DNA of 64,000 nt, from positions 310,001 through 374,000 of the forward strand of contig NZ_JAQZZL010000001.1 in assembly GCF_028745505.1 (NCBI RefSeq), read 5' to 3'. Below the pieces are notes generated by a model that was not told the origin of the DNA, did not search any database, and saw only the letters and a list, made by a program, of their open reading frames with translations. The position numbers were made by a program, and so were the translations under genes. Shown here piece after piece: positions 46,017 through 53,814 of this stretch; within the stretch, counting starts at the first letter, position 1, and the number at the start of each line of letters is the position of its first letter. The DNA is from Lentisphaera marina (GTDB taxonomy: Bacteria; Verrucomicrobiota; Lentisphaeria; Lentisphaerales; Lentisphaeraceae).

Positions 46017-46394
46017 TTAATCTAGGGGAATTGTCAATTTTTGACCAATAAAAATGCGATTCTGATCTTTAATATTATTCGCCGACATCAATTTCTTCAT
46101 ACTCACGCCATAGCGTCCAGCAATCACCGATAAGCGATCACCACTTTTCACTTCATAAGTCTTTGTTCTCGGCGTTGGGCTAGGTGTTGTCGTTCGAGGC
46201 GTATTGACTTTACGATTTGACGTGGGAGTTTCTTGCACAGAATCCTCAGGCCCTTCATTTTGTAACTGCTCGACTTCTTGAGCATCACCTGCCGCATGTT
46301 CCCCTGTATGACGCGTTACAACCCAAGTCACGCCTCCAACTATAAAATGCACCGCCAAAACGGCAACAAATAAAGCGAATGATTTGATTTTCAT
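46017..46394 (-). CDS. LysM-domain envelope protein
   Basis: A 125-residue protein with an N-terminal signal or anchor helix ([21 protein letters not shown]), a Ser/Thr/Pro-rich linker ([14 protein letters not shown]) and one C-terminal LysM domain of about 45 residues. That domain begins [20 protein letters not shown] and ends IGQKLTIPL. LysM binds peptidoglycan N-acetylglucosamine. No hydrolase domain is attached, so it is probably a peptidoglycan-binding accessory protein. It is divergent from the helix-turn-helix/EIIA gene. Confidence 0.85.
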   Translation of the reverse strand: MKIKSFALFVAVLAVHFIVGGVTWVVTRHTGEHAAGDAQEVEQLQNEGPEDSVQETPTSNRKVNTPRTTTPSPTPRTKTYEVKSGDRLSVIAGRYGVSMKKLMSANNIKDQNRIFIGQKLTIPLD

Positions 46395-46495
46395 AAATTA
46401 ACCTGCACAAAATTAAAAAAGCGATATAAATTCCAATATAGCTTTACCTTAATAATTGCAACTCAAAGAAATTGAAAACTTAAGACCTCTTTACC

Positions 46496-47221
46496 ATGCC
46501 TTACTCAATGCTCAACATGAACGAAGCTGCAGACTACCTGCATTTAAGCCTTAACGAACTAGAAAAACTAGTGAGTAAACGCTCCATCCCTTTTGATAAT
46601 CTGCGTGGGCAAATTGTTTTTAGAAAAATCGAACTGCGCGATTGGTCTAATCAAGGTATGCTAGAATCCTGCAAAAAAACTATTACAGCGACTCACAAAA
46701 GGATTGACTCACACCTCTTCGACACACCAGATGATAATCAAGCTTTTCTATCTGAATGTGTCTTCCCAGGTTGTATGATTCCTGAATTGGCGGGGCGTAC
46801 TCGCAAAAAAACCCTACAGGCACTTGCGAAGGCTGCATTCGACACAGGCTATGCGACAGATGAGGAAGAAGTTCTAAGACTTCTAGAAGAACGTGAAGAA
46901 CTTTGTCCCACAGGTATTGCAGGCGGTATTGCTATCCCACACACGCGCATTCATAGTCCTTACTTATATTTGGAAAACATGATCATCATCGGCAAATCAA
47001 GTCGCGGTATCCCTTTTGGATCTTCCGATCATAAATTAAGTGATATCTTTGTCATGCCTTGTACGGTAGATGATCGCCACCACCTCTACATGCTTTCGCG
47101 AATTGCCCTACTTTTTCAATCCACTGATTTTGCCAACCTCCTTCGTGAAGCACATAATGCCGAAGAAATGCAGGAAGCCTTAGTAATATGCGAAAAAGAA
47201 ATAATAAGTAACATAAAATGA
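46496..47221 (+). CDS. Helix-turn-helix domain fused to a PTS EIIA (PtsN-like) domain
   Basis: A 241-residue protein. Residues 5-55 read as an excisionase/MerR-type DNA-binding domain (LNMNEAADYLHLSLNELEKLVSKRSIPFDNLRGQIVF split by a turn, then ELRDW). Residues 95-240 are a PTS EIIA type 2 domain with the phosphorylatable histidine H149 in GGIAIPHTR, followed by FVMPCTVDDRHHLYMLSRIALLF. This suggests a regulator whose state depends on phosphate flow from a phosphotransferase system. No PTS permease is nearby. It overlaps trpF by 4 nt (ATGA). Similar fusions occur in PVC bacteria, but the target is unknown. Confidence 0.82.
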   Translation: MPYSMLNMNEAADYLHLSLNELEKLVSKRSIPFDNLRGQIVFRKIELRDWSNQGMLESCKKTITATHKRIDSHLFDTPDDNQAFLSECVFPGCMIPELAGRTRKKTLQALAKAAFDTGYATDEEEVLRLLEEREELCPTGIAGGIAIPHTRIHSPYLYLENMIIIGKSSRGIPFGSSDHKLSDIFVMPCTVDDRHHLYMLSRIALLFQSTDFANLLREAHNAEEMQEALVICEKEIISNIK

Positions 47222-47847
47222 CTCCTTACATAAAAATATGCGGTATTAGCAAACAAGAACACATCGAAAAACTAATTGAACGCAAAACCGATGCGATCGG
47301 CTTTGTTGCCTACCCACCTTCACCACGCTTTGTCACTCCCGAACAGGTTCGTGAACTCTGTGAAAATATTCCGCCAAATATTGCTCGTGTACTCGTTGTC
47401 GTTGATATGAAGCCCCACGAAATCCAAGCCTATCTCGATGCCGGAATCAATACTTTACAATTTCATGGTGATGAAGATGCGGACTTCGCAAAATTATTCT
47501 CCTGTGATATTTGGCGAGCGGTTCGCTTGAAAGATGAAGAGCAAATTGATGCCGAGTTAAATTTCCCATGCTCAAAATTTGTGCTCGATGCCGCACCAAA
47601 AAACGCTAGCCTTCCCGGGGGCACAGGTGAAGTGGGCGACTGGGATTTAAGTAAACGCTTTGTCGAAAAATCTGAGAAAGACGTCCTCATTGCTGGTGGC
47701 ATTAAACATGAAAACTTCCAAGATGCCTTAGCAATTACCCAAGCAGCTGGGCTCGACCTCTCTTCTGGCGTCGAAGACTCACCTGGACATAAATCTTCGC
47801 GAAAAATCGATCTCTTCTTTGCTACATTAAACAGTAACTCACAATAA
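47218..47847 (+). CDS. trpF: Phosphoribosylanthranilate isomerase
   Basis: Converts phosphoribosylanthranilate to CdRP in tryptophan synthesis. It is a TIM barrel with the catalytic cysteine in the opening IKICGIS motif (C8), the GFVAYPPSPRFVTPEQ loop, LQFHGDED near residue 81, the catalytic Asp in FVLDAAP near 124 and the phosphate-binding LIAGGI and DLSSGVEDSPGHK motifs. The length (209) is standard. It overlaps the helix-turn-helix/EIIA gene by 4 nt; no other trp gene is in the window. Confidence 0.93.
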   Translation: MTPYIKICGISKQEHIEKLIERKTDAIGFVAYPPSPRFVTPEQVRELCENIPPNIARVLVVVDMKPHEIQAYLDAGINTLQFHGDEDADFAKLFSCDIWRAVRLKDEEQIDAELNFPCSKFVLDAAPKNASLPGGTGEVGDWDLSKRFVEKSEKDVLIAGGIKHENFQDALAITQAAGLDLSSGVEDSPGHKSSRKIDLFFATLNSNSQ

Positions 47848-47870
47848 ATTATTAACACAAGGTCTTAACA

Positions 47871-48524
47871 ATGAAAAAATTATTCCTCTCCCTACTCCTG
47901 TATGCTTTATTCTTAGGCTGCGCCAGTAAAACTCCTGATGAAGATGAATACTCTGGCTTCCTCAAGAGTTATAAACACTTAAAAGAAGTCGAAGCAAGTG
48001 ATGGCGTTGATGTATTGGCTTGGACAAACGAGAACTTTAAAAAGGGAAAGTATCATTCTATCCTACTCGACCCAGTAGCACTCTACCCCGACCTCCCTTC
48101 CGATGATGACATGTCAAAAAACACGACCAAAGCCATGCTCGACCATTTTAACAAGGCACTCAAAGCAGAGCTCTCGAAAACTGTCAAGCTAAGTGATGCG
48201 CCTGGTCCGGGTGTGGTTCGCCTTCGCATTGCAATTACTTCTATCGATAAAACGATTCAAGACTACAAATGGTACTCGTACATCCCTCTTACCTTTGTGG
48301 TAACTTCCGCCGGTGAATTAACAGGCCTGCGAGATAAAGCTAGTGTTCTAAACGTCGAAGCTGAACTCGTCGATACGATGACGGATGAAGCACAAGTTTC
48401 TGTAGTCAGAAAAGACTTCGGCAGCAATCTTGATGGTGACGATCAAATCACTATGAAAGAGATTAAGAAAACACTGGATAAATGGGCTAAAAACACAAGT
48501 ACTTATATGAAGAAAAATCTGTAA
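47871..48524 (+). CDS. DUF3313-type lipoprotein
   Basis: A 217-residue lipoprotein with lipobox LGC (C17). The mature start has the DUF3313 signature YSGFLKSYKHLKE, followed by LAWTNENFKKGKYHSILLDPV. It then has VRLRIAITSID and a late strand VEAELVD. DUF3313 proteins are outer-membrane or periplasmic lipoproteins of unknown function, common in Gram-negative bacteria. The gene is followed by a strong GAAA-loop terminator. Confidence 0.8.
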   Translation: MKKLFLSLLLYALFLGCASKTPDEDEYSGFLKSYKHLKEVEASDGVDVLAWTNENFKKGKYHSILLDPVALYPDLPSDDDMSKNTTKAMLDHFNKALKAELSKTVKLSDAPGPGVVRLRIAITSIDKTIQDYKWYSYIPLTFVVTSAGELTGLRDKASVLNVEAELVDTMTDEAQVSVVRKDFGSNLDGDDQITMKEIKKTLDKWAKNTSTYMKKNL

Positions 48525-48545
48525 AGATCCAGCTGATTTTATATT

Positions 48546-48577
48546 ATGAGTGATGCGAAAGCATCACTCATTTTTTT
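48546..48577 (+). terminator. Intrinsic terminator after the DUF3313 lipoprotein
   Basis: A perfect 11-bp stem (ATGAGTGATGC / GCATCACTCAT) capped by a GAAA tetraloop is followed by six T residues. It touches the end of the convergent Rep gene. Confidence 0.9.
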
Positions 48578-50009
48578 AGACATCCATTAAGCGACCGCGC
48601 CTCATGAGGCGTGCTTTAATGTCTCCTTCATTTTCAATGACATAACCCTGATCCTCCATAAAAACCTGCTTATTAAATAAGTCTTTCAGATTTTCACTCT
48701 CCACAATCCAGCTCTGGAAATAAGCTTTGACTTGAGGGTGATTCAGATCATGTGTAAGTAATAATTCATTTATGGGAGCATAAATTCCTTGTTCGGGCTG
48801 AGTCATTAAGTATTTAGAAAAAGCCTTGATATGCTTTCCACCATTGGACTGAATGAATCTCTCCACGGCTTTTTTATACCAAGCTTGATGAGCTCTTTCA
48901 ACAAAAGCTTCAATCGCACGGCGACGATCACCTTGAGCTGACGCCACCTCGGCTGGAGTCGCTGCAGTGACTTCATCATTGTCAGCGGCATAATTTCTCA
49001 TTATTGCGGAACGCGCATAACGAGTTATATCCGTTTGGATGCCACGCTTGCGATTTTTTAGGACTCGATCCAAAGTCAATTTTAAATTGGCCTCTAAATA
49101 AGTCTCATCATACTTCATCGCGAGGACATGGGCTTCTTCACGCTCAAATTGAAACTCTTCAACAAGGCGCTGAAAAATATTTTTTAAGTCATCGGGAATT
49201 TCGTCAGGCAATTCATTCTTGCTCAAAGATTTTTCTTTATCTTCTTCAGACTGCCCTGCAAAGTCTTCACTACTTCCCAAGTAATTGTATTTCTCCAAAC
49301 CATCTTTAATAAAAGCATTATTTGGATCGGGCTTAATCTCAAAATTAAGGCCAGAAATTTTTCGACCCTCTTTCACTTCTTGATAAGCCACATTGATATC
49401 GGAAAATTTATTAATCTCTTCAACGGCAGGCTCTAGAACTTTAACTCGGAAATTTGAGTAAAGGGGGTACTTACGCTCCAAGCCCAACATCACACGTAGT
49501 TTTTCCATTGTCACGGTACGTTTACCTATGGTTTCATATTGCTTCAGAAGTTCATAAACCGACTCCGAATAACAGTTTTCCATATGGATCAAATTAATCA
49601 TCTTGTAGCGTGTATAAAACTTCTTGAGTTGAATGAGGTAGCGCTTCAAAGATGGCGTGAAACGAAAAGTGAAAATCTTCTGTTTCTTATGGTATTTAGC
49701 TTCACTCAACCAAGTGGCTGTAAAGCGTTCAACGTCGTTCTCTACCGTAAATGGTTTCGACATAATACCATGAGCAATGCGCTCATATTCTTTGGGAGCA
49801 TTTTTGTCTTTAATGGAGAAGAATTGAATAAAGTCTTCAATGGGGAAACGGTATTCTTTAAAGTCATCATCGTAGGGGCTAATGCAAGAAACCATGTAAG
49901 CGACAAGTTTGCGCTCACGAGTAGTTAAATGCATACTGCGCTTCGCCTCCACCAGGTCATTACCCTTGGCGACATAACGGTCTTTTCTACTTTTCGCAAC
50001 TTTATTCAT
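48576..50009 (-). CDS. Rep_3/RepB-family replication initiator-like protein
   Basis: A 477-residue protein whose first 225 residues match plasmid initiators of the Rep_3 type with two winged helices. WH1 begins around LTTRERKLVAYMVSCI. The WH2 signature is SESVYELLKQY, GKRTVTMEKLRVMLGL, FRVKVLEPAVEEIN and KEGRKISGLNFEI (about residues 147-220). The C-terminal 250 residues are helical, unlike short plasmid Rep proteins, and hold no recognised domain. No iterons, partition genes or other plasmid functions are visible on either side (rapA and a trpF operon flank it). It may be a domesticated initiator, a trace of an integrated plasmid, or evidence that this replicon is a secondary one. Confidence 0.8.
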   Translation of the reverse strand: MNKVAKSRKDRYVAKGNDLVEAKRSMHLTTRERKLVAYMVSCISPYDDDFKEYRFPIEDFIQFFSIKDKNAPKEYERIAHGIMSKPFTVENDVERFTATWLSEAKYHKKQKIFTFRFTPSLKRYLIQLKKFYTRYKMINLIHMENCYSESVYELLKQYETIGKRTVTMEKLRVMLGLERKYPLYSNFRVKVLEPAVEEINKFSDINVAYQEVKEGRKISGLNFEIKPDPNNAFIKDGLEKYNYLGSSEDFAGQSEEDKEKSLSKNELPDEIPDDLKNIFQRLVEEFQFEREEAHVLAMKYDETYLEANLKLTLDRVLKNRKRGIQTDITRYARSAIMRNYAADNDEVTAATPAEVASAQGDRRRAIEAFVERAHQAWYKKAVERFIQSNGGKHIKAFSKYLMTQPEQGIYAPINELLLTHDLNHPQVKAYFQSWIVESENLKDLFNKQVFMEDQGYVIENEGDIKARLMRRGRLMDV

Positions 50010-50117
50010 TTAAACACACCATTTTTGAGAGGCATACACTCTAATTTCATTATTTTCCCTTTACAAGTAGCTCAGCTATTGCTCGGCATGATTATACCTA
50101 GCTTTTAACTTGATCAC

Positions 50118-52949
50118 TTACGCATCTAAATAATTTTCTGAGCCTTTCCAGATTAAACGTAGAGCATCTTGGCGAATGCGCGATTTGGGAATCTCTTTTA
50201 ATAAAATTTCGTAGGCTTGATTTAGCTCCGTAATTTCACCTTCTTGAATCAAGCTATTCTTAGCCTGTAAATCTTTTAAACGCGCCAATTCGCTTTCGAA
50301 ATATGCCTTCACTTTTTCTTTTGCATCCACAAGTATGGCTTCAGCTTTTTCATGGGCTAATTTTTGCGTAATGCGCAACATTTCGGGAAGTAGCTGCTCT
50401 TTCACTGCGGCTTTATCTAGGAGCCTCATGGGGTCTCCCATTTCCAAGTCACTCTCATCATATAAATCTTCTTCACTGATATTGCGACCACGGTGATCCA
50501 CTCGTACGAAAATTGGCGTTGGTGGTAAAAAACGATTGATTCCACTCTTTGCTGGCAGCAAACATTCTAAGACTAAAACCGCTTCTAAAATTATACTTCG
50601 ACTCGATGGATCCAGGCAAAGAGCAAAGCAATTATTCCCTGAATCTCCTGAAGCAATAATATCCATACCCGAACGTAATAAAGGATGCTCCCAAGTCATC
50701 AGTGCCACATCTTCTCTCTGTAGAGTTTCACTGCGCTGAGTCGCAATCAAATTGCCTTCGCGACTTAAGCCCGGTAAATCACAAAGCAAATTTTGACCAG
50801 GTTCAATTTTATAAACGGCGTCTTCCACATCGCGGCAATCCACCCCTAGGTAATCAAATAAGTCTTCGAGGTAAGTAAATAAGGCTCCATCATTATCACT
50901 TTTGCGTAGTTTCTGACATATATCGAGGCCGCGATCTGGATCAAATGAGTAAAGCTCTAATAAATGATCTCGACCCTCATCTAATTGCTTTTTGGTTTCT
51001 TTGGCCAATTTCTTACTGACTTTTAATAATTCAGCTAAAGCTTTTTGAGTCCCGTCCATTTTCTCTGCCCATTGAACAATAACTTCTTCCAAATAAGGTC
51101 GAAGTTCTTGAGTCATTTTTTCACCTCCATGCAAAGGGCGAGCAAAGGCGTCGAGACCTTGGCTATAAAAATCTGCTAATACTGATTCAACACTATTCTT
51201 TCTGTAGGGGTAATAAATTTGTATATCGGAGGTCTGACCAATTCTATCCAAACGCCCAATTCTTTGCTCCAGCAAGCCTGGGTTCATGGGTAGATCAAAA
51301 AGAATTAAGTTTTGACAAAACTGAAAATTTCGTCCTTCAGAACCAATTTCAGAACAAATGAGTAAACGTGCCCCTGCTTCTTGAGAAAAGAATACTGCGT
51401 TGCGATCGCGTTGATTTAAACTCAAGCCCTCATGGAAGACCGCCATCTTTAAATCCATATGCTCACGAATACCTTTTTCAATCGCCTCCGCTTTTTCACG
51501 TGTCGAACAAATGAGTAGAAACTTTTCATCAGCCTTTTGCTTCAGAGTTTCACAAATCCACTGCACCTTCACATTCTTTTCCGGAGCCACAAACAAATCG
51601 AAATCAACTTCTTCTATAATCTGCTGCGCATCCTTTGCCACTGACTCAACTTCAGTCGCTTGCAGAGCAATGGCTTGCGGGCATCGCACTGGGAAGTTTT
51701 CCATCACTTTGCGTGTATTTCGAAAAATCACTCTAGAGGTTCCGTGACGGTCAATTAATTCACGTAATAGCTCATGGCGAACTTTGCCTTCAAAAGGCTC
51801 CTCTTGTAAGCGCCCCAAAAGCGGATGTTTTTCACCTAATAAGTTTTTACAGAGTGCCATATTTTCGGCATCAAGCTTTTCTGCATCTAATAATTTGTCG
51901 AGTCCTTTGACTTTGCTGCGGTACTGCAATTGCTCATTTTTAAATACTTCTAAATCATAAAAGCGATCGGGATCCAACAAGCGTAAACGAGCAAAATGCG
52001 ACTCTTCACCGAGTTGATCTGGTGTGGCGGTCAACAGGATTAATCGTTCAACACTTTTCGCCAATTCTTCCACCAAACGGTACTCGGCAGAAACCTGCTC
52101 CGCACTCCAAGATAAGTGGTGGGCTTCATCAACGATAATTAAATCCCATTCACCCGCCACAATTGCCTCAGAAACCTTTGCGGAAGCCGCAGCATATTCC
52201 GTGCTGCAAATTATGAGGGGATCATCTAAAAAAGGGTTTTGATTATCTGGGTTGGCTTGCACTGCTTTGAAGCGTTCATCATCAATTAAGGAAAACCATA
52301 AATTAAACTTGCGATACATCTCTACAAACCACTGATTTTGCAGTGCATCGGGCAACAAAATCAACACGCGTGTCACATCGCCTCTCAATAACATCCTATG
52401 GAGAATGAGCCCCGCTTCAATCGTTTTACCTAAACCAACTTCATCCGCCAATAAGACTCGTGGCTTTGCCATGGAACTCACTTCGTCCGCAACGTAAAAT
52501 TGGTGTGGCAATAAATCTAAACGTGCTCCTTGAAAGCCGTATATCTCTGAACTCAATTGCTCACTTTGGTGACTGAGTGTTCGGCGTCTTAAATCAAATA
52601 AATGTGCTTCGTCAAAGCTTCCCATCATTAAACGATCTTCTGGACCACTTAAACTTAATTCATTCGGTAGTTGGAATTCTCTAATTTCTTGAGCTTTCTC
52701 ATTGAGATAAATAAAGTTGCCATCCTCTTCACGAATTTCAGCAATTTTAAAGTCTTCATCATCTACATTAAAAGATTGCCCTACTCGCAAGGCCACCCTT
52801 TTTACTGGCGCACTTTCACTAACATACAATCTTCTTGTTTCTGTAGCGGGAAACAAGAGTTCCAAATTGCCAAATTCATGTTTTAATACCACTCCTAAAC
52901 CTAGTTCGGGCTCAGATTCGGAGAAATAGCGTTGACCTGCTTTATACAT
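50118..52949 (-). CDS. rapA: RNA polymerase-associated SWI2/SNF2 ATPase RapA
   Basis: A 943-residue DNA-translocating ATPase that recycles RNA polymerase. The N-terminal Tudor-like region (MYKAGQRYFSESEPELGLG, 1-100) is followed by SNF2 helicase motifs: Walker A DEVGLGKTIEAG (near residue 168), DEAHHLSW (near 275), LLTATP, then the second RecA domain with SEIGSEGRNFQFC and QRIGRLDRIGQ. The C-terminal RapA-specific region follows. Length and motif order match Escherichia coli RapA (968). The ATG has AAGGA about 7 nt upstream. The Rep-like gene follows on the same strand after 108 nt with no gene between. A palindrome and a divergent RNA candidate lie upstream. Confidence 0.92.
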   Translation of the reverse strand: MYKAGQRYFSESEPELGLGVVLKHEFGNLELLFPATETRRLYVSESAPVKRVALRVGQSFNVDDEDFKIAEIREEDGNFIYLNEKAQEIREFQLPNELSLSGPEDRLMMGSFDEAHLFDLRRRTLSHQSEQLSSEIYGFQGARLDLLPHQFYVADEVSSMAKPRVLLADEVGLGKTIEAGLILHRMLLRGDVTRVLILLPDALQNQWFVEMYRKFNLWFSLIDDERFKAVQANPDNQNPFLDDPLIICSTEYAAASAKVSEAIVAGEWDLIIVDEAHHLSWSAEQVSAEYRLVEELAKSVERLILLTATPDQLGEESHFARLRLLDPDRFYDLEVFKNEQLQYRSKVKGLDKLLDAEKLDAENMALCKNLLGEKHPLLGRLQEEPFEGKVRHELLRELIDRHGTSRVIFRNTRKVMENFPVRCPQAIALQATEVESVAKDAQQIIEEVDFDLFVAPEKNVKVQWICETLKQKADEKFLLICSTREKAEAIEKGIREHMDLKMAVFHEGLSLNQRDRNAVFFSQEAGARLLICSEIGSEGRNFQFCQNLILFDLPMNPGLLEQRIGRLDRIGQTSDIQIYYPYRKNSVESVLADFYSQGLDAFARPLHGGEKMTQELRPYLEEVIVQWAEKMDGTQKALAELLKVSKKLAKETKKQLDEGRDHLLELYSFDPDRGLDICQKLRKSDNDGALFTYLEDLFDYLGVDCRDVEDAVYKIEPGQNLLCDLPGLSREGNLIATQRSETLQREDVALMTWEHPLLRSGMDIIASGDSGNNCFALCLDPSSRSIILEAVLVLECLLPAKSGINRFLPPTPIFVRVDHRGRNISEEDLYDESDLEMGDPMRLLDKAAVKEQLLPEMLRITQKLAHEKAEAILVDAKEKVKAYFESELARLKDLQAKNSLIQEGEITELNQAYEILLKEIPKSRIRQDALRLIWKGSENYLDA

Positions 52950-53030
52950 TGTGAAATCCTTTTTTAATTCCTTTCCTATAAACCGAGCTCATTTTTTGTC
53001 AACCTCACTCGTAAGGCTTAGCAAAAAACA

Positions 53031-53060
53031 TGTAAAAAGCTTAGAGATAAGCTTTTTACA
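53031..53060. repeat. Perfect 12-bp inverted repeat upstream of rapA
   Basis: Arms TGTAAAAAGCTT and AAGCTTTTTACA flank a 6-nt spacer. It lies 82 nt upstream of the rapA ATG and about 70 nt upstream of the divergent RNA promoter, so it could be an operator. A second, shorter repeat (GTAAATG / CATTTAC, also 6-nt spacer) lies at 53071-53090. Confidence 0.6.
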
Positions 53061-53101
53061 GAAAAAAACCGTAAATGTAGGCTCATTTACTACACAAAGT
53101 C

Positions 53102-53130
53102 TTTACAGGACTTAATTCATCCAATAAATT
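53102..53130 (+). promoter_or_regulatory. Candidate promoter of the structured RNA
   Basis: A -35-like TTTACA (53102-53107), a 17-nt spacer and a -10-like TAAATT (53125-53130) point downstream to the hairpin-rich region, which ends in an intrinsic terminator. Confidence 0.45.
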
Positions 53131-53136
53131 ATATGC

Positions 53137-53288
53137 AGTTTTCAAAATAGGAAGGACTCAAGAGTGAGTCACAAGGCCAATTGAGTACTGGCCGAATGGT
53201 TGAAAGGATACCTTGAGCTTCGGCTCAGCTTAGCAAGTTCATTGCTAGTACAAGCCCTGATTTTTATCAGGGCTTTATTTTTTTTAAG
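53137..53288 (+). ncRNA. Candidate structured small RNA
   Basis: This stretch has no convincing coding frame but holds successive perfect hairpins: GACTCA/TGAGTC (53155-53170, loop AGAG), GGCCA/TGGCC (53175-53193), TGAGC-TTCG-GCTCA (53214-53227) and TAGCAA/TTGCTA (53231-53247). A strong terminator follows. An alternative long-range pairing GTACT (53185-53189) with AGTAC (53247-53251) would enclose a class II tRNA D-arm-like sequence (GGCCGAATGGTTGAAAGG), giving a partly tRNA-like shape without an anticodon arm. I do not recognise a named RNA family (not 4.5S, 6S, tmRNA or RNase P). The 5' end is estimated from the promoter. Confidence 0.5.
53252..53288 (+). terminator. Strong intrinsic terminator of the candidate RNA
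   Basis: A perfect 10-bp stem AAGCCCTGAT / ATCAGGGCTT with a TTTT loop (53252-53275) is followed by TATTTTTTTT. The T-run is only on the plus-strand side, so it terminates plus-strand transcription even though both neighbouring protein genes are on the minus strand. This is the main evidence for a plus-strand transcript here. Confidence 0.85.
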
Positions 53289-53296
53289 TCTGAAAG

Positions 53297-53800
53297 TTAA
53301 TATAAACTTCCCTGCATATCGTAATATGTCAGATAAACTCGTAAGTCGAATTCCAACTGAAAGTATTTGGCTTCCATGTGAGTACAGAGCTTATAAAAAG
53401 CTTTATTATGCTCCTTCTCTTTCAAATGCGCTAATTCATGAACTAGGATGACGGATAGAAACTCCATCGGCACATTCTTTAAAACGCTCGCAATTCGAAT
53501 TTCATTTTTTGCTTTGAGTTTTTTCCCCTGCACACGGGAAACATAACTATGTAAACCTAGTGCTTGTTGTTTAAGAGATATTTTATTATCGTAAAGTACT
53601 TTACTGAGTGGGCTCGATTTCTTAAGATAGCGATTCTTGAGTTCCATCGCTAAATCATAGAGCGCTTTATCAGATTTAATATCGTGACTGCGGGGATATT
53701 TTTTCAGTAAATATGTGCCCAACTTCCCCTGATCAATCAAGGCCTGAATTTGTTGAATCAAGTCCTCTGGGTAGCCTTTCAAATAATCCAAGTCACTCAT
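53297..53800 (-). CDS. YgjP/DUF45-like M48-type metallopeptidase
   Basis: A 167-residue protein with the zinc motif VHELAHLKEKEHNKAF: H121, E122, H125 and a third ligand H131. It ends in the family tail HMEAKYFQLEFDLRVYLTYYD. This spacing (HExxH plus a nearby histidine) is typical of the YgjP/WLM small metallopeptidase group. At 167 residues it lacks some of the N-terminal strands of YgjP (about 235-240). The substrate is unknown. It is 14 nt downstream of the zinc-ribbon gene, so it probably shares an operon with the SPFH and zinc-ribbon genes. Confidence 0.8.
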   Translation of the reverse strand: MSDLDYLKGYPEDLIQQIQALIDQGKLGTYLLKKYPRSHDIKSDKALYDLAMELKNRYLKKSSPLSKVLYDNKISLKQQALGLHSYVSRVQGKKLKAKNEIRIASVLKNVPMEFLSVILVHELAHLKEKEHNKAFYKLCTHMEAKYFQLEFDLRVYLTYYDMQGSLY

Positions 53801-53814
53801 GTGAGTTCAAAAAT

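Noticed and set aside
50010..50117. Iterons or an origin next to the Rep_3 gene
   Set aside because: No direct repeats or DnaA-box-like cluster can be seen in the short gap to rapA.
53183..53252. A functional tRNA gene upstream of rapA
   Set aside because: There is no anticodon arm with a 7-nt loop, the T-loop lacks conserved bases and no CCA end follows; kept only as a tRNA-like feature.
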